Origin: Aestuariivirga litoralis
GTDB taxonomy: Bacteria; Pseudomonadota; Alphaproteobacteria; Rhizobiales; Aestuariivirgaceae
NCBI RefSeq assembly: GCF_003234965.1
Contig: NZ_QKVK01000007.1
Span: 124,001-188,000, forward strand
Direction of reading: 5' to 3'
DNA: 64,000 bases
In this document: positions 9,540-17,664 of the stretch, in pieces
How positions within the stretch are numbered: the first letter of the stretch is position 1
Layout: every line of letters begins with the position of its first letter
Notes under the pieces: generated by a model
Told to the model about the DNA's origin: nothing
What the model saw: only the letters and a program-made list of their open reading frames with translations
The model's database searches: none
Position numbers and translations under genes: made by a program

Positions 9540-10538
9540 CTAGTGTCGCGTTCCCCGGACGCTGAGCCCGATCTCGTCGGCAATGGCCGGCATGGCAGGC
9601 GCCGCAGTGCGGACGCCGGCGCGGAGCTTGGCAGAGCGGGCACGCGGGTTCATCCGCGCCTCTTCGTCAGTGGCGCCGAGATGGCCCTTGAAAGGCAGCG
9701 TGAAGGACGGCTCCGGCCCCTCGACCGTGCCCGGCAGGTGGCGAGAGCCCGACGGCAGCTTGCCGGCGCGCGAAGCGAAGAAGCGCTTGACGATGCGGTC
9801 CTCCAGCGAATGGAAGGTGACGACCACGAGGCGTCCGCCCTCCGGCAGCATGCGCTCGGCGGCGTGCAGCGCCTCGACCAGTTCATCGAGTTCGCCGTTC
9901 ACATGGATGCGCAGCGCCTGGAAGGTGCGCGTGGCGGGGTGGATCTTGTCGGGCCGCGGCCGGCCCGTGGCGCGCTCGATCGCCTTGACGAGGCCTTGCG
10001 TCGTGGTGATCGGCGCGTCCTTGCGCGCCTCCACGATGGCCCGCGCGATGGCGCGCGAGCGCGGCTCCTCGCCGAAGACATAGATGATGTTGGAGAGCAT
10101 CTCCTGCGGCAGCGTGTTGACCGCGTCGGCGGCGGACGTTCCCGCCTGCGCCATGCGCATGTCGAGCGGTCCGTCGCGCAGGAACGAGAAGCCGCGCTCG
10201 GCCTCGTCGAGCTGCATCGATGAGACGCCGATGTCGAGCACGATGCCGTCGATGCGCGCATCGCCGGCGAGCGCCTCCATGTCGGCGAAGCGCCCCTCGC
10301 GCAGGCTGAGGCGCGGCATGAATTCAGCCACCATGGCCTGGCCAGAACTGATCGCCGAAGGATCGCGGTCGATGGCGATCACCCGGCAGTCGGCAGCGCC
10401 CAGGATGGCGCGCGTGTAGCCGCCGGCCCCGAAGGTGCCATCGACGTATACGCCCCAGTCACGTGGCGAAAGTGCACTCAGCACTTCGGCCAGCATCACG
10501 GGCACATGCGGCGGGTTGATCGTTTCTCGGGCGGCCAT
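9540..10538 (-). CDS. rsmH: RsmH (MraW), 16S rRNA m4C1402 methyltransferase
   Basis: SAM-dependent methylase of 16S rRNA C1402. The 332-aa protein begins with [10 protein letters not shown], has the SAM-binding [14 protein letters not shown], the [16 protein letters not shown] signature and the [13 protein letters not shown] motif. It is the first gene of the dcw run; mraZ, which normally precedes it, is not present. Only about 110 bp separate its start from the 3' end of rnpB, so the dcw promoter must lie in that space or transcription must come through rnpB. Confidence 0.96.
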   Translation of the reverse strand: MAARETINPPHVPVMLAEVLSALSPRDWGVYVDGTFGAGGYTRAILGAADCRVIAIDRDPSAISSGQAMVAEFMPRLSLREGRFADMEALAGDARIDGIVLDIGVSSMQLDEAERGFSFLRDGPLDMRMAQAGTSAADAVNTLPQEMLSNIIYVFGEEPRSRAIARAIVEARKDAPITTTQGLVKAIERATGRPRPDKIHPATRTFQALRIHVNGELDELVEALHAAERMLPEGGRLVVVTFHSLEDRIVKRFFASRAGKLPSGSRHLPGTVEGPEPSFTLPFKGHLGATDEEARMNPRARSAKLRAGVRTAAPAMPAIADEIGLSVRGTRH

Positions 10539-10651
10539 GGCAAGCCTAAATCACGGTGAAAAAGGCGTTAATCGTCAGGCTGACATTGCAATCGGCCTGC
10601 TTAACAATTGGTTTCGATTGCCGCGATTTCGCAGCATTTGGCGGGGGATAA

Positions 10652-11051
10652 TGCCAGCCGGCCTGTAAGCCGGGTTCTGTCCATGCGGATCGCTCCGCAC
10701 TGGATGACCATTCATCTGGAACGCCCGTTGCCGGACGCTTCACGCAACCTACCCGGGCGGCTGGAACGGAAACGTCCCTGGGGGCCGAAACCCCCGCGCC
10801 ACCCCTATTCGGTCTTGCTCCCGGTGGGGTTTGCCATGCCGTCCCCATTGCTGGGGCCGCGGTGCGCTCTTGCCGCACCTTTTCACCCTTGCGTCAGGCC
10901 GAAGCCCGGATCCGCGGTATCATTTCTGTGGCACTGTCCCTGGGGTCGCCCCCGCCGGGCGTTACCCGGCACCGTGTTTCCATGGAGCCCGGACTTTCCT
11001 CCCCCGCACCCTTTCGGGCGTAGCGGCAGCGGTCATCCAGCCAGCTGGCCA
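10652..11051 (-). ncRNA. rnpB: RNase P RNA (rnpB), bacterial class A
   Basis: Catalytic RNA that matures tRNA 5' ends. Read on the minus strand, the region near 11010-10990 contains the conserved GAGGAAAGTCCGGGCTCC block; further on are the ACAGAAA region, the AAGGGTGAAAAGGTGCGG stretch (P7-P10 area), GAGCAAGACCGAATAGGGG (CRIV/P8 region), and the 3' block GACAGAACCCGGCTTA. The 5' arm GCCAGCTGGC (about 11049-11040) pairs with the 3' arm GCCGGCTGGC (about 10662-10653) to form P1, which sets the ends to within a few bases. Length is about 400 nt, usual for alphaproteobacteria. Confidence 0.95.
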
Positions 11052-11056
11052 GGGGG

Positions 11057-11084
11057 AGGTAGGGGATTGGCAGGGGAATAGCAA
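11057..11084 (-). promoter_or_regulatory. Possible sigma-70 promoter of rnpB
   Basis: On the minus strand TTGCTA (11084-11079) and CTACCT (11062-11057) are 16 bases apart. A start about seven bases downstream falls at about 11050, which is where the P1 helix predicts the RNA 5' end. Both hexamers are weak matches, so the agreement in position is the main support. Confidence 0.35.
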
Positions 11085-11129
11085 TGGCGGAGTGGCGGGC
11101 AGGCCGGATGAGGGCTGCCAACCCGGGTC

Positions 11130-12791
11130 TCACCCCTCGAACACCACCCGCCCGTCGCACACCGTCATCCGCGGCCTGATGCCCTTGAAGGTCGTGGGGT
11201 CCGTGCGCTGCAGGTCCACCGGCAGCACGCAGATGTCGGCCAGCATGCCCTCCTTCAGCACGCCCGTCCTGCCCTCCATGAAGCCAGCCCAGGCGCCGTC
11301 GGCGGTGTAGGAGTGGATGGCCTGGTGCAGGCTCTGGCGGTTGTCGGGCATGGCCTCGTTCCAGCGCCCCCGTGTCATGGCGGACTGGAGGGACCACATC
11401 GGATCGATGTCGGAAACCGGCCAGTCGGTGCCGAAGACCAGCCGCGCACCCTGCGCGCGCAGAGCCGTCCAGGCGAAGGCCCATTGCCAGCGCGCCTCGC
11501 CGATGTTGGAGAGATAGGGCTCGAGCGGCAGGCCATGGCATCCGGGCGGGTGGGGCGGCTGCATCGAGGCGATGACGCCGAGCTTTCCGAAGCGCCCGAT
11601 GTCGTCGGGGTGGATCACCTCCACATGCTCCACCCGGTGGCGCGAGTCGCGCCGGCCATTGGCCTTCTGCGCGGCCTCATAGCCGTCGAGCACGATCCGC
11701 ACCGCGCCATCGCCGATGGCATGGACGGCGATCTGCAGCCCCCGCCGGTCGGCCTCGGTGGCGATCGCGGCGAAGCGGTCGGGCTCGAACAGCGGCTCGC
11801 CCTTCCAGCCGGGCCGGTTGGCGTAATCCTCGATCATCACCGCCGTCTGGCTGTCGGCCACCCCGTCCATGAACAGCTTCACGAAGCCCGAGCACAGCAT
11901 GTCGCCCTGCCAGCGCGCCGCCATCTGCGAGGCCTTCTCGAGCATCGCGATGTCCATGAAGTTCTTGAAATGGAACGGCACGCGCACGCGCGCGGTGAGT
12001 TCGCCGCGGCGCTGCAGTTCCTCAAGCAGTTCAAGGGTGTAGATGTTTCCGTCCATGTTCTGCACGAAGGTGATGCCATGCGCCGCGCAGTGCCGGAGCC
12101 CCACCCGCATGGTCTCGAGATCGGCCTCGAATTCCGCCTTGCTCGGGTAAGGATCGGGCTCGCCGCCGGTGGTGAGGCCCAGCCTGTCGCGCGAGCCCTT
12201 CTTCGACAGCTTGCGGACGGGGTCGATCGCCTCGCCCTCGCGCAGTTCGCCCTGGGCGAGCCCGTCCGGCCCCATCACGATCTCGTTGCCCGGCCCCAGT
12301 TTCTTGCCCTTGAGCAGCCCCACCTTCTCCAGCGCCAGGGTATTGGCCCAGGCCGTGTGATGGTCGGGCGAGAAGACGAGGATCGGCCGGTCCTTCACGA
12401 TCCGGTCAAGGTGGTGGCGCGACAGCGGCTCGTGCTCGGAGATGATCACGTAATCCGCCTGCTCGCCGATGATCAGGTCATCGCCGGGGTTCTGTCGGAT
12501 GTAAGCCTCCGTCCGCGCCTTCAATTCGTCGAAGCCGCGCGTGCCGAAGAGCTGCAGGTGCGAGAGCTCGGCCGCGCCCGCGAAGAGGTGCATGTGCCCC
12601 TCGACGAAGCCGGGGATCACCGTGCCGCCTCCGGCATCGACCACGCGGGTGTTGGCCCCGGCCTCACGCATCACCTCAGCATGAGTCCCCAAGCTCATGA
12701 TTCGATTCCCGGAAACGGCAATGGCTTCCGCGGCGGGCCGGGCCCCATCCATGGTCATGATGGCGGCATTGGTAATGATGAGAGACGTCAT
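11130..12791 (-). CDS. YtcJ-type amidohydrolase (Amidohydro_3 family)
   Basis: Metal-dependent hydrolase of the amidohydrolase superfamily, 553 aa, substrate unknown. It starts with the composite sheet MTSLIITNAAIMTMDG, has GGGTVIPGFVEGHMHLF with the HxH metal ligands at about residues 66-68, further conserved histidines in AVHAIGDGAVR and HRVEHVEVIHPDD, and the C-terminal FGTDWPVSD aspartate. This layout matches the YtcJ/AepA-like group, often annotated as amidohydrolases of unknown substrate. Its ATG overlaps the stop of the upstream GST gene by four bases, so the two probably form an operon. No signal peptide is visible. Confidence 0.85.
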   Translation of the reverse strand: MTSLIITNAAIMTMDGARPAAEAIAVSGNRIMSLGTHAEVMREAGANTRVVDAGGGTVIPGFVEGHMHLFAGAAELSHLQLFGTRGFDELKARTEAYIRQNPGDDLIIGEQADYVIISEHEPLSRHHLDRIVKDRPILVFSPDHHTAWANTLALEKVGLLKGKKLGPGNEIVMGPDGLAQGELREGEAIDPVRKLSKKGSRDRLGLTTGGEPDPYPSKAEFEADLETMRVGLRHCAAHGITFVQNMDGNIYTLELLEELQRRGELTARVRVPFHFKNFMDIAMLEKASQMAARWQGDMLCSGFVKLFMDGVADSQTAVMIEDYANRPGWKGEPLFEPDRFAAIATEADRRGLQIAVHAIGDGAVRIVLDGYEAAQKANGRRDSRHRVEHVEVIHPDDIGRFGKLGVIASMQPPHPPGCHGLPLEPYLSNIGEARWQWAFAWTALRAQGARLVFGTDWPVSDIDPMWSLQSAMTRGRWNEAMPDNRQSLHQAIHSYTADGAWAGFMEGRTGVLKEGMLADICVLPVDLQRTDPTTFKGIRPRMTVCDGRVVFEG

Positions 12792-13468
12792 GATGCGAGG
12801 GGTCCGTTCCAGTCGATGCCCTCGGCCAGCATCATCGCGGCCCAGGCAGGGCGCGCGGTGACGAGGCCGATCAGGCGGTTGAGGTTGGCGTACGAGGTGG
12901 CGGGCAACGCCATGGCCCTGGTCCAGCGGCAGAGCATGACGAGGAAGACGTCGAGGGCGGAGAAACGATTGCCGAGCATGTAGGGGCCGCCTGCCGCAAG
13001 ATGTGAATCAAGTTGCGAGAACATGCGCTCAAGTCTGCGTTCTGCAACGATTTTCATTTCGTGGCGACAGGCTTCGCCATCGAGGTAATTGTCGGCATGC
13101 CACCAGTGCTGCAGGTCTTCCTGCAGGGTATTGGTCATCCAGAACAGCCATTGCAGAAAGGCGCCCCGGTCCGGGTCGCCCGGCAGTGGCATCAACCCGG
13201 CGTCCGGGTGCGCCTCGCAGAGATACATGAGGATCGCCGCGGATTCATAGATCACGCGGCCGCCATGGACCAGCGTGGGCACCCGGGCATTGGGGTTCAG
13301 CGCGAGGTAGGCGGGCGCCCGGTTCTCGCCCTTCGAGATATCCACACGTATCAGCTCGAACCGGCAGCCGATTTCGCGGAGCACCGCGTGGGGCGCCATA
13401 TTGGCACTTCCCCGATCCCAGAAGAGCCGATAGACAGGCCGCTCATTTCCGGGTTCTTCACGCACCAT
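12788..13468 (-). CDS. Glutathione S-transferase family protein
   Basis: A 226-aa cytosolic GST. The N-terminal thioredoxin-like half has YRLFWDRGSANMAPHAVL, the cis-proline NPNARVPTLV and ESAAILMYLCEAHP, which contacts the glutathione gamma-Glu in this fold; the C-terminal half is helical with SALDVFLVMLCRW. The ATG at 13468 is chosen because the first beta strand starts nine residues later; its start codon shares CATG with the divergent gene at 13467. It is coupled to the amidohydrolase gene. It resembles the second GST of the window (20331-20951) in the segment ESAA...PLPG. Confidence 0.85.
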   Translation of the reverse strand: MVREEPGNERPVYRLFWDRGSANMAPHAVLREIGCRFELIRVDISKGENRAPAYLALNPNARVPTLVHGGRVIYESAAILMYLCEAHPDAGLMPLPGDPDRGAFLQWLFWMTNTLQEDLQHWWHADNYLDGEACRHEMKIVAERRLERMFSQLDSHLAAGGPYMLGNRFSALDVFLVMLCRWTRAMALPATSYANLNRLIGLVTARPAWAAMMLAEGIDWNGPLAS

Positions 13469-13931
13469 GCACCGCTCCCTCGCCGCCGTTTTTGCCCTTG
13501 GCCTGATCACCGGCCAGGCCCTCGCACAGGAGCGCGAATGGTCGCTCGATGCAAGCGACCAGGAGGCATATCTGATCTTCGGCGTCGCCGATAGCGACGA
13601 CGTGGGGGTGAGCCTGTGGTGCCCGGCGAAGAAGGGCATCGTCAATCTCTATGTCCCCCGCCCCACGCCGGAACTGCAGCGGCCCGGTCGCCGCAAGCTG
13701 CCGATGACCGTGTCGGCCGGCGGCGAGACGGCAACCTTCGCTGGCAAGGTGGATATCATTGCCAGTTCGCCCACCTCCAGCATCGAGGTGGAGATCCCGG
13801 TGGACAGCCCGCTGCTCAAGGCTCTGGAAAAGGCCGACCGCTTCACCGTCACCGTCAATTCCGAACAGGTGGTGTTCCCGCTTTACGATGCCGACGTCAC
13901 CGCCCTGCTGGGGCTCTGCCGCAAGTCCTGA
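13467..13931 (+). CDS. Secreted protein of unknown function
   Basis: A 154-aa protein I do not recognise. It has a clear Sec signal peptide, MHRSLAAVFALGLITGQALA followed by QE, so it is exported to the periplasm. The mature part (about 134 aa) is beta-rich with two cysteines (SLWCPAKKG and the C-terminal LGLCRKS) that could form a disulfide. It contains no known catalytic motif. It ends exactly one base before the stop of the convergent amidase gene. The start codon overlaps that of the divergent GST gene. Confidence 0.75.
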   Translation: MHRSLAAVFALGLITGQALAQEREWSLDASDQEAYLIFGVADSDDVGVSLWCPAKKGIVNLYVPRPTPELQRPGRRKLPMTVSAGGETATFAGKVDIIASSPTSSIEVEIPVDSPLLKALEKADRFTVTVNSEQVVFPLYDADVTALLGLCRKS

Positions 13932-14660
13932 TCAGGCTGCGGCAGCCACCAGCCGTTCCGCCGTCCTGAGGCAGGACAGGTCGGGCACGCCGTTGACGAG
14001 GCCCGGCCGGAAGTGCCGCTGGAAGGCGTCCGTCACCTTGCGCGTCGCTTCGTCCGCCTCGCCCGTCGCCTCGATGCCGTAACCGTAATTCCTGAGCAGG
14101 TGCTGGAACCGCACCAGGTCTGCCCCCGCCAGAAGCCGGCCGTCGGCTTCCGCCGGGGGCACCCAGTGGCCGACCCCGGCGGCGTGCAGCAGCGGCCAGT
14201 CGAACAGCTCGCCCGGGTCGATCTTGCGGCCCGGCGCCACGTCGGAATGCGCCAGCACGTTGCGCGGCGCAATGTCATGGCGCGACAGGATGTCCTGGCA
14301 CAGGGCCACCACCGCCTGCATCTGCGCGGCCGGAAACCTTCGATAACCGATGCCGTGGCCCGGGTTGTGGATCTCGATCCCGATGGAGCGCGAATTGGTG
14401 TCGGTCTCGCCCTGCCAGACCGAGGCCCCGGCATGCCAGGCGCGCGCCTCCTCGCCCACCATCTGGGTGATGCCGCCGTCCTCGTCGACCAGATAATGGC
14501 AGGACACGCCGGACTGGGCGCTGCACAGCAGGTCACAGGCGGCTGCGGCACTGTTCATGCCGGTATAGTGGAGGAGCAGCATGTCCACGGCGCGGCCATT
14601 GCGGCGCGGCTCATGGTTGGCGGCCGGCACGAAGCGCTGCGCCAGCGGCGAGACGATCAC
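13932..14660 (-). CDS. N-acetylmuramoyl-L-alanine amidase, AmpD/AmiD type with peptidoglycan-binding domain
   Basis: Zinc amidase of the Amidase_2 family, 242 aa, cutting the bond between MurNAc and L-Ala of peptidoglycan or anhydro-muropeptides. Visible motifs are LLLHYTGM (first His ligand), the substrate loop ARAWHAG, the IGIEIHNPG strand and NVLAHSDVAPGRKIDPG with the second His and Asp ligands. A C-terminal region (about 175-235) with FQHLLRNYGYGIEATG looks like a PG_binding_1 domain. No signal peptide is seen, so a cytoplasmic recycling role is plausible. The start overlaps the J-protein stop by four bases. This amidase lies near rnpB and the dcw cluster in several rhizobial genomes (recalled, not checked). 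Confidence 0.88.
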   Translation of the reverse strand: MIVSPLAQRFVPAANHEPRRNGRAVDMLLLHYTGMNSAAAACDLLCSAQSGVSCHYLVDEDGGITQMVGEEARAWHAGASVWQGETDTNSRSIGIEIHNPGHGIGYRRFPAAQMQAVVALCQDILSRHDIAPRNVLAHSDVAPGRKIDPGELFDWPLLHAAGVGHWVPPAEADGRLLAGADLVRFQHLLRNYGYGIEATGEADEATRKVTDAFQRHFRPGLVNGVPDLSCLRTAERLVAAAA

Positions 14661-15340
14661 GCCGCCATCTCCCTGATGCGGTCATAGGCTTCGTTGATCT
14701 TCTGCAGGCGCCGGGTGGCGAGCTCGATCATCTCCTCCGGCACGCCCGCCGCGATGTGGCGGTCCGGATGGTGCTCGCGCACGAGGTGGCGATAGCGCTG
14801 GCGCACCGCATCGGGCGTCGCATCACGCGGCAGGCCGAGGATCAGGAACGGATCGTCCGGCACGTCCACGTGGCGGGCCCGGATGCGCGCGAAATCGGCC
14901 TCGGAAAATCCGAAGATGGCGGCAACCTTCGCCAGGAAGCCGTGCTCGCCCGGGTGGAAGGCATTGTCCGCCTTGGCGATATGGAACAGCCCGTCGAGCA
15001 CGTCCTCCAGCACCTCGGCCCTGGCCTCGAACAGCTTGGCGATCTGCCTCGCATAGGTTTCGTAACCCGCCACGTCCTGCTTGGCGAGGTTGAACACGCG
15101 GGCCACCGCGGCCAGTTCATTTTCGGGAATGTGGAAGACCTGCTTGAAGGCCCTGATCTCGTCCTCGGTCACCACGCCGTCGGCCTTGGCCATCTTGGCG
15201 CCGAGCCCGATCATGCCGATGGTGAAGGCCACCGACTTCTCGGGCGGCGTCGGATCGCGGTTGACGATCGACTGCAGGAAGGCGCCGACCGACTCGCCGA
15301 TGGAGGCGAGGGCTTCGGCGATGCGGGTCCAGATGGACAT
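14657..15340 (-). CDS. TerB-like and J-domain protein (DjlA-like, soluble)
   Basis: A 227-aa protein with an N-terminal TerB-like helical domain (residues about 40-145, with KADGVVTEDEIRAFKQVF) and a C-terminal J domain (about 160-225) containing the HPD motif in REHHPDRH. J domains stimulate DnaK-type chaperones. Unlike E. coli DjlA there is no N-terminal membrane anchor. The ATG at 15340 follows a GGGAGG-like stretch; a longer reading frame upstream is antisense-like coding over the neighbour. It overlaps the amidase gene by four bases, so the two are co-translated. Confidence 0.87.
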   Translation of the reverse strand: MSIWTRIAEALASIGESVGAFLQSIVNRDPTPPEKSVAFTIGMIGLGAKMAKADGVVTEDEIRAFKQVFHIPENELAAVARVFNLAKQDVAGYETYARQIAKLFEARAEVLEDVLDGLFHIAKADNAFHPGEHGFLAKVAAIFGFSEADFARIRARHVDVPDDPFLILGLPRDATPDAVRQRYRHLVREHHPDRHIAAGVPEEMIELATRRLQKINEAYDRIREMAA

Positions 15341-15360
15341 CGGATCGGGAGGGGCCGGCC

Positions 15361-15693
15361 TCAGCCGTTCTTGAAGTAATAGGTCAGGCTGAACACGGGG
15401 ACGTCGATGTCCTTGTGCTGGGCGAGCAGCTTTTCCACGTGCCAGGCGCGGCCCGCGGTCCAGATCGTCACCCACAGCACGGGCAGCACGCCCACCGCCA
15501 TCAGGCCATACATCATCATGTCGGGCAGGCCGATCAGCTTGGCGATCGCCCACACGGTGGCCACCATCGAGGAGCCGGTGAAGCACAGCATCAGAAGCGT
15601 GGCGCCGAAGGCCGCCATCAGGCTTCCGGTGCGGCTGAAGGCCTGCGAGCCTGCCTTCGGGGCAGCATCGGGCTTGAGGATTTCCTGTTCCAT
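15361..15693 (-). CDS. Small membrane protein of unknown function
   Basis: A 110-aa protein (MEQEILKPDAAPKAG start at 15693; an ATG at 15729 would add 12 residues). It has two membrane segments, roughly GSLMAAFGATLLMLCFTGSS-MVATVWAI and MMMYGLMAVGVLPVLWVTIW, followed by a charged cytoplasmic-looking end (KLLAQHKDIDVP). I do not recognise the family. It lies 20 bp upstream of the J-domain gene on the same strand and is probably in its operon. Confidence 0.65.
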   Translation of the reverse strand: MEQEILKPDAAPKAGSQAFSRTGSLMAAFGATLLMLCFTGSSMVATVWAIAKLIGLPDMMMYGLMAVGVLPVLWVTIWTAGRAWHVEKLLAQHKDIDVPVFSLTYYFKNG

Positions 15694-15738
15694 GGCCGCC
15701 CATATGCGCCGGATGGGCGGAAATTGCAATGATCGAGC

Positions 15739-16395
15739 CTAGCGGCAGTAGGTTGACCCGTTCTCGCGGTTCTGCAGGTCGAGGTGCAGGTGGTCGCGGT
15801 GCGCCCGGCCGGAATCGGGCCCCAGCACGGTGTGGAACTCCCCGCAGGCGCGGTCATGCACGGTATGCAGGAAGCGGCGCTCGTCGGCACTGCCCCACCA
15901 GCCCTGCTCCACCGTGATCCTGCGGCCGCTTTCCAGCGTGAAGGCGGAAATGTCGAGGGCATTGCCGAAGCCGTGCTCGCTCATCTTGGCGCCGCTCTGG
16001 TTGTTGCGCGGCCGGCAGGCATAGGAGGCGGCCACGTCGATGCTGACGATGCTCTCGCCGAAGCTCCGCTGCGCGGTTGGCTGCACCACGTCCTCGAGCC
16101 AGCCGTAGACGGGCTCGGCCATGCCGCAGTTCAGGATGACGGGCTGGCTGAAGGTGACCGAGCCCAGCGACTGCACCTTCCAGGCATTCGGCACCTGGCA
16201 GCCATTGTGCTCGTTGATGTTGCGGATCTTCTCGGCCAGCCCGATGCGCGACGGCTTGACCCGGCAGGAGGCTTCCGGCGGGCGCAGCCCCTTGGTGGAA
16301 AAGTTTCCGCCCTTCTTCGACGAGCTGCACGCCGCCAGCACGGCGGCAATGGCCACGGCGATGAGGATCTTGCGCAGGAACGGGGTCGGGGACAC
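15739..16395 (-). CDS. Extensin-like C-terminal domain lipoprotein
   Basis: A 218-aa exported protein of the extensin-like family (PF06904 type), common in alphaproteobacteria and thought to act on the cell wall. The N-terminus is a lipoprotein signal ending LAACSS (lipobox cysteine at about 23). The body has NEHNGCQVPNAW, YACRPRNNQSGAKMSEHGFG and the C-terminal GRAHRDHLHLDLQ; the SEHGFGNALDIS and HRDHLHLD histidines and aspartate look like a metal site of the LAS peptidase fold. Six or more cysteines suggest disulfides. It is probably transcribed with the downstream wall-related genes. Confidence 0.85.
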   Translation of the reverse strand: MSPTPFLRKILIAVAIAAVLAACSSSKKGGNFSTKGLRPPEASCRVKPSRIGLAEKIRNINEHNGCQVPNAWKVQSLGSVTFSQPVILNCGMAEPVYGWLEDVVQPTAQRSFGESIVSIDVAASYACRPRNNQSGAKMSEHGFGNALDISAFTLESGRRITVEQGWWGSADERRFLHTVHDRACGEFHTVLGPDSGRAHRDHLHLDLQNRENGSTYCR

Positions 16396-16461
16396 GGGAC
16401 AACGCCACTCACGAAGGGAACGAGGACGGAGTTAAGTCGCCCAGGGTTAGCGAAGCCTTAA

Positions 16462-16475
16462 TTGACCGATGTCAA
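16462..16475 (+). promoter_or_regulatory. FNR/FixK-type box upstream of the cytochrome c gene
   Basis: TTGAC-CGAT-GTCAA, a symmetric match to the TTGAY-N4-RTCAA consensus of CRP/FNR-family oxygen regulators (FnrL/FixK). Its centre is about 57 bp before the start codon at 16526, so an activated start near 16510 would fit a class II site at -41.5. A very similar box is found before ccoN. Confidence 0.75.
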
Positions 16476-16525
16476 GGCTCTGTTCCGGCCCGGGCGCGAT
16501 GCTTCCGGGTGATGCGGAGGATTGA

Positions 16526-16990
16526 ATGATGAAGCGCAAGTATCTCGTCCTGGCACTGGCAGTGGCCGGCCTCATGGTGGCTGGCGCGCATGACGCCGTG
16601 GCCGAGGGCAGCGTCGTGGGCGCGCCCCTCCTCAGCGAAGGCATCAGCCTCCAACTCGGACAGCGCGACTACATGAACTACTGTGCCGCCTGCCACGGCG
16701 CCGACGCCAAGGGCGACGGCACGCTGGGCGAGTTCCTCACCCTCGCGGTGCCGGACCTCACCAAGCTCTCGAAGCTCAACGCCGGCAAGTTCCCGGAAGA
16801 GCGCGTGATGGGGGTGATCGACGGCCGTGCCGACGTGAAGGTTCACGGCATGCGCGACATGCCGGTGTGGGGCGACTGGTTCAACCGCGAGGCAGCAAGT
16901 TCCGACACAAGCTCCGCCGCGCGCGAGCTGATCGTCAATGATCGCATCGCCTCGCTGATGAACTATCTGAAGAGCATCCAGGTGAAGTGA
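16526..16990 (+). CDS. Periplasmic c-type cytochrome, single heme
   Basis: A 154-aa protein with a Sec signal peptide (cleavage after AHDAVA, about residue 26) and one heme-binding CAACH motif at about residues 53-57 followed by GADAKGDG. A methionine in RDMPVWGDWF probably supplies the sixth heme ligand. The size and the DMPVWG motif fit the soluble class I cytochrome c group that carries electrons to terminal oxidases or reductases. A GGAGG lies five bases before the ATG at 16526; an ATG at 16529 is equally placed. The FNR/FixK box upstream indicates induction at low oxygen. Confidence 0.88.
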   Translation: MMKRKYLVLALAVAGLMVAGAHDAVAEGSVVGAPLLSEGISLQLGQRDYMNYCAACHGADAKGDGTLGEFLTLAVPDLTKLSKLNAGKFPEERVMGVIDGRADVKVHGMRDMPVWGDWFNREAASSDTSSAARELIVNDRIASLMNYLKSIQVK

Positions 16991-17000
16991 GGCGCATGCC

Positions 17001-17591
17001 TCAGCGGTTCAGTGCCGCCACCAGCTGCGCCACGTCGCCGTTGCGCTTGGACAGGAAGGACGTGAAGATGCCGCGCTGCAGGTAGGTGAGCGAGAAGCCC
17101 ATCACCTTGGCATCCTCCACCTTGAAGCCGCCCCCCCTTTTGCCGAGCCGCCACACCACCGTGTAGGACTGCCCGTTCATCAGATAGACCTTGGTGTCGA
17201 CGTTGATGTCGCTGCCATCGGCGTCGGCATCGCCGATCTCGTATTTCGACACGACATAGTCGCGCGACTGGTCGGCGAAGTAGCGCGCCATGAAGCTGGC
17301 GGTACCGCTGTAATAGGCCTGCTTCTGCGACGGCTGCAGCTTGCTCTTGTACTGGCCCAGTGAATAGTCGGCGATCGAAGCCACGTCGGCATGGCGCTGA
17401 ATGGCGCGCTTGAAGCTCGCCACGGTGCCCTGCCGGTGCGCCGCGAGCATGTCCTTGGCCACCTTCTTCATGTAGGCGATGGCGGCCTCCTCGGGGCCGG
17501 CCAAGGCAGGCGATGCGAAGGCCACGGCAAGCCCCGCAAGCGCGGCGCGGCGCGTCAGTGCGGCGGACAGGAGCGGGCGGGTCTTCGACAT
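17001..17591 (-). CDS. MlaC/Ttg2D-family periplasmic lipid-binding protein (paralog 1)
   Basis: A 196-aa member of the MlaC (toluene tolerance Ttg2D) family, which carries phospholipids between the outer membrane and an inner-membrane MCE transporter. The signal peptide has a Tat-like ALTRRAALAGL start and an ALA cleavage site. Family-like segments are IADYSLGQYKSKL in the middle and VVWRLGKRGGGFKVEDAKV followed by MGFSLTYLQRGIF near the end. No mlaFEDB genes are nearby. It lies 73 bp downstream of paralog 2 on the same strand and may be co-transcribed with it. Confidence 0.85.
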   Translation of the reverse strand: MSKTRPLLSAALTRRAALAGLAVAFASPALAGPEEAAIAYMKKVAKDMLAAHRQGTVASFKRAIQRHADVASIADYSLGQYKSKLQPSQKQAYYSGTASFMARYFADQSRDYVVSKYEIGDADADGSDINVDTKVYLMNGQSYTVVWRLGKRGGGFKVEDAKVMGFSLTYLQRGIFTSFLSKRNGDVAQLVAALNR

Positions 17592-17664
17592 GATTCGCTT
17601 TCTTTGAAGCCGTCCTTTCCGCCATAAAGGACAGGTTGCGGCGGCGTCAACAACGCCGCCCCGC

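Noticed and set aside
13469-13645. N-terminal extension of the GST to 13645
   Set aside because: The extra 59 residues have no GST feature and overlap the secreted-protein gene; the ATG at 13468 gives the normal GST N-terminus.
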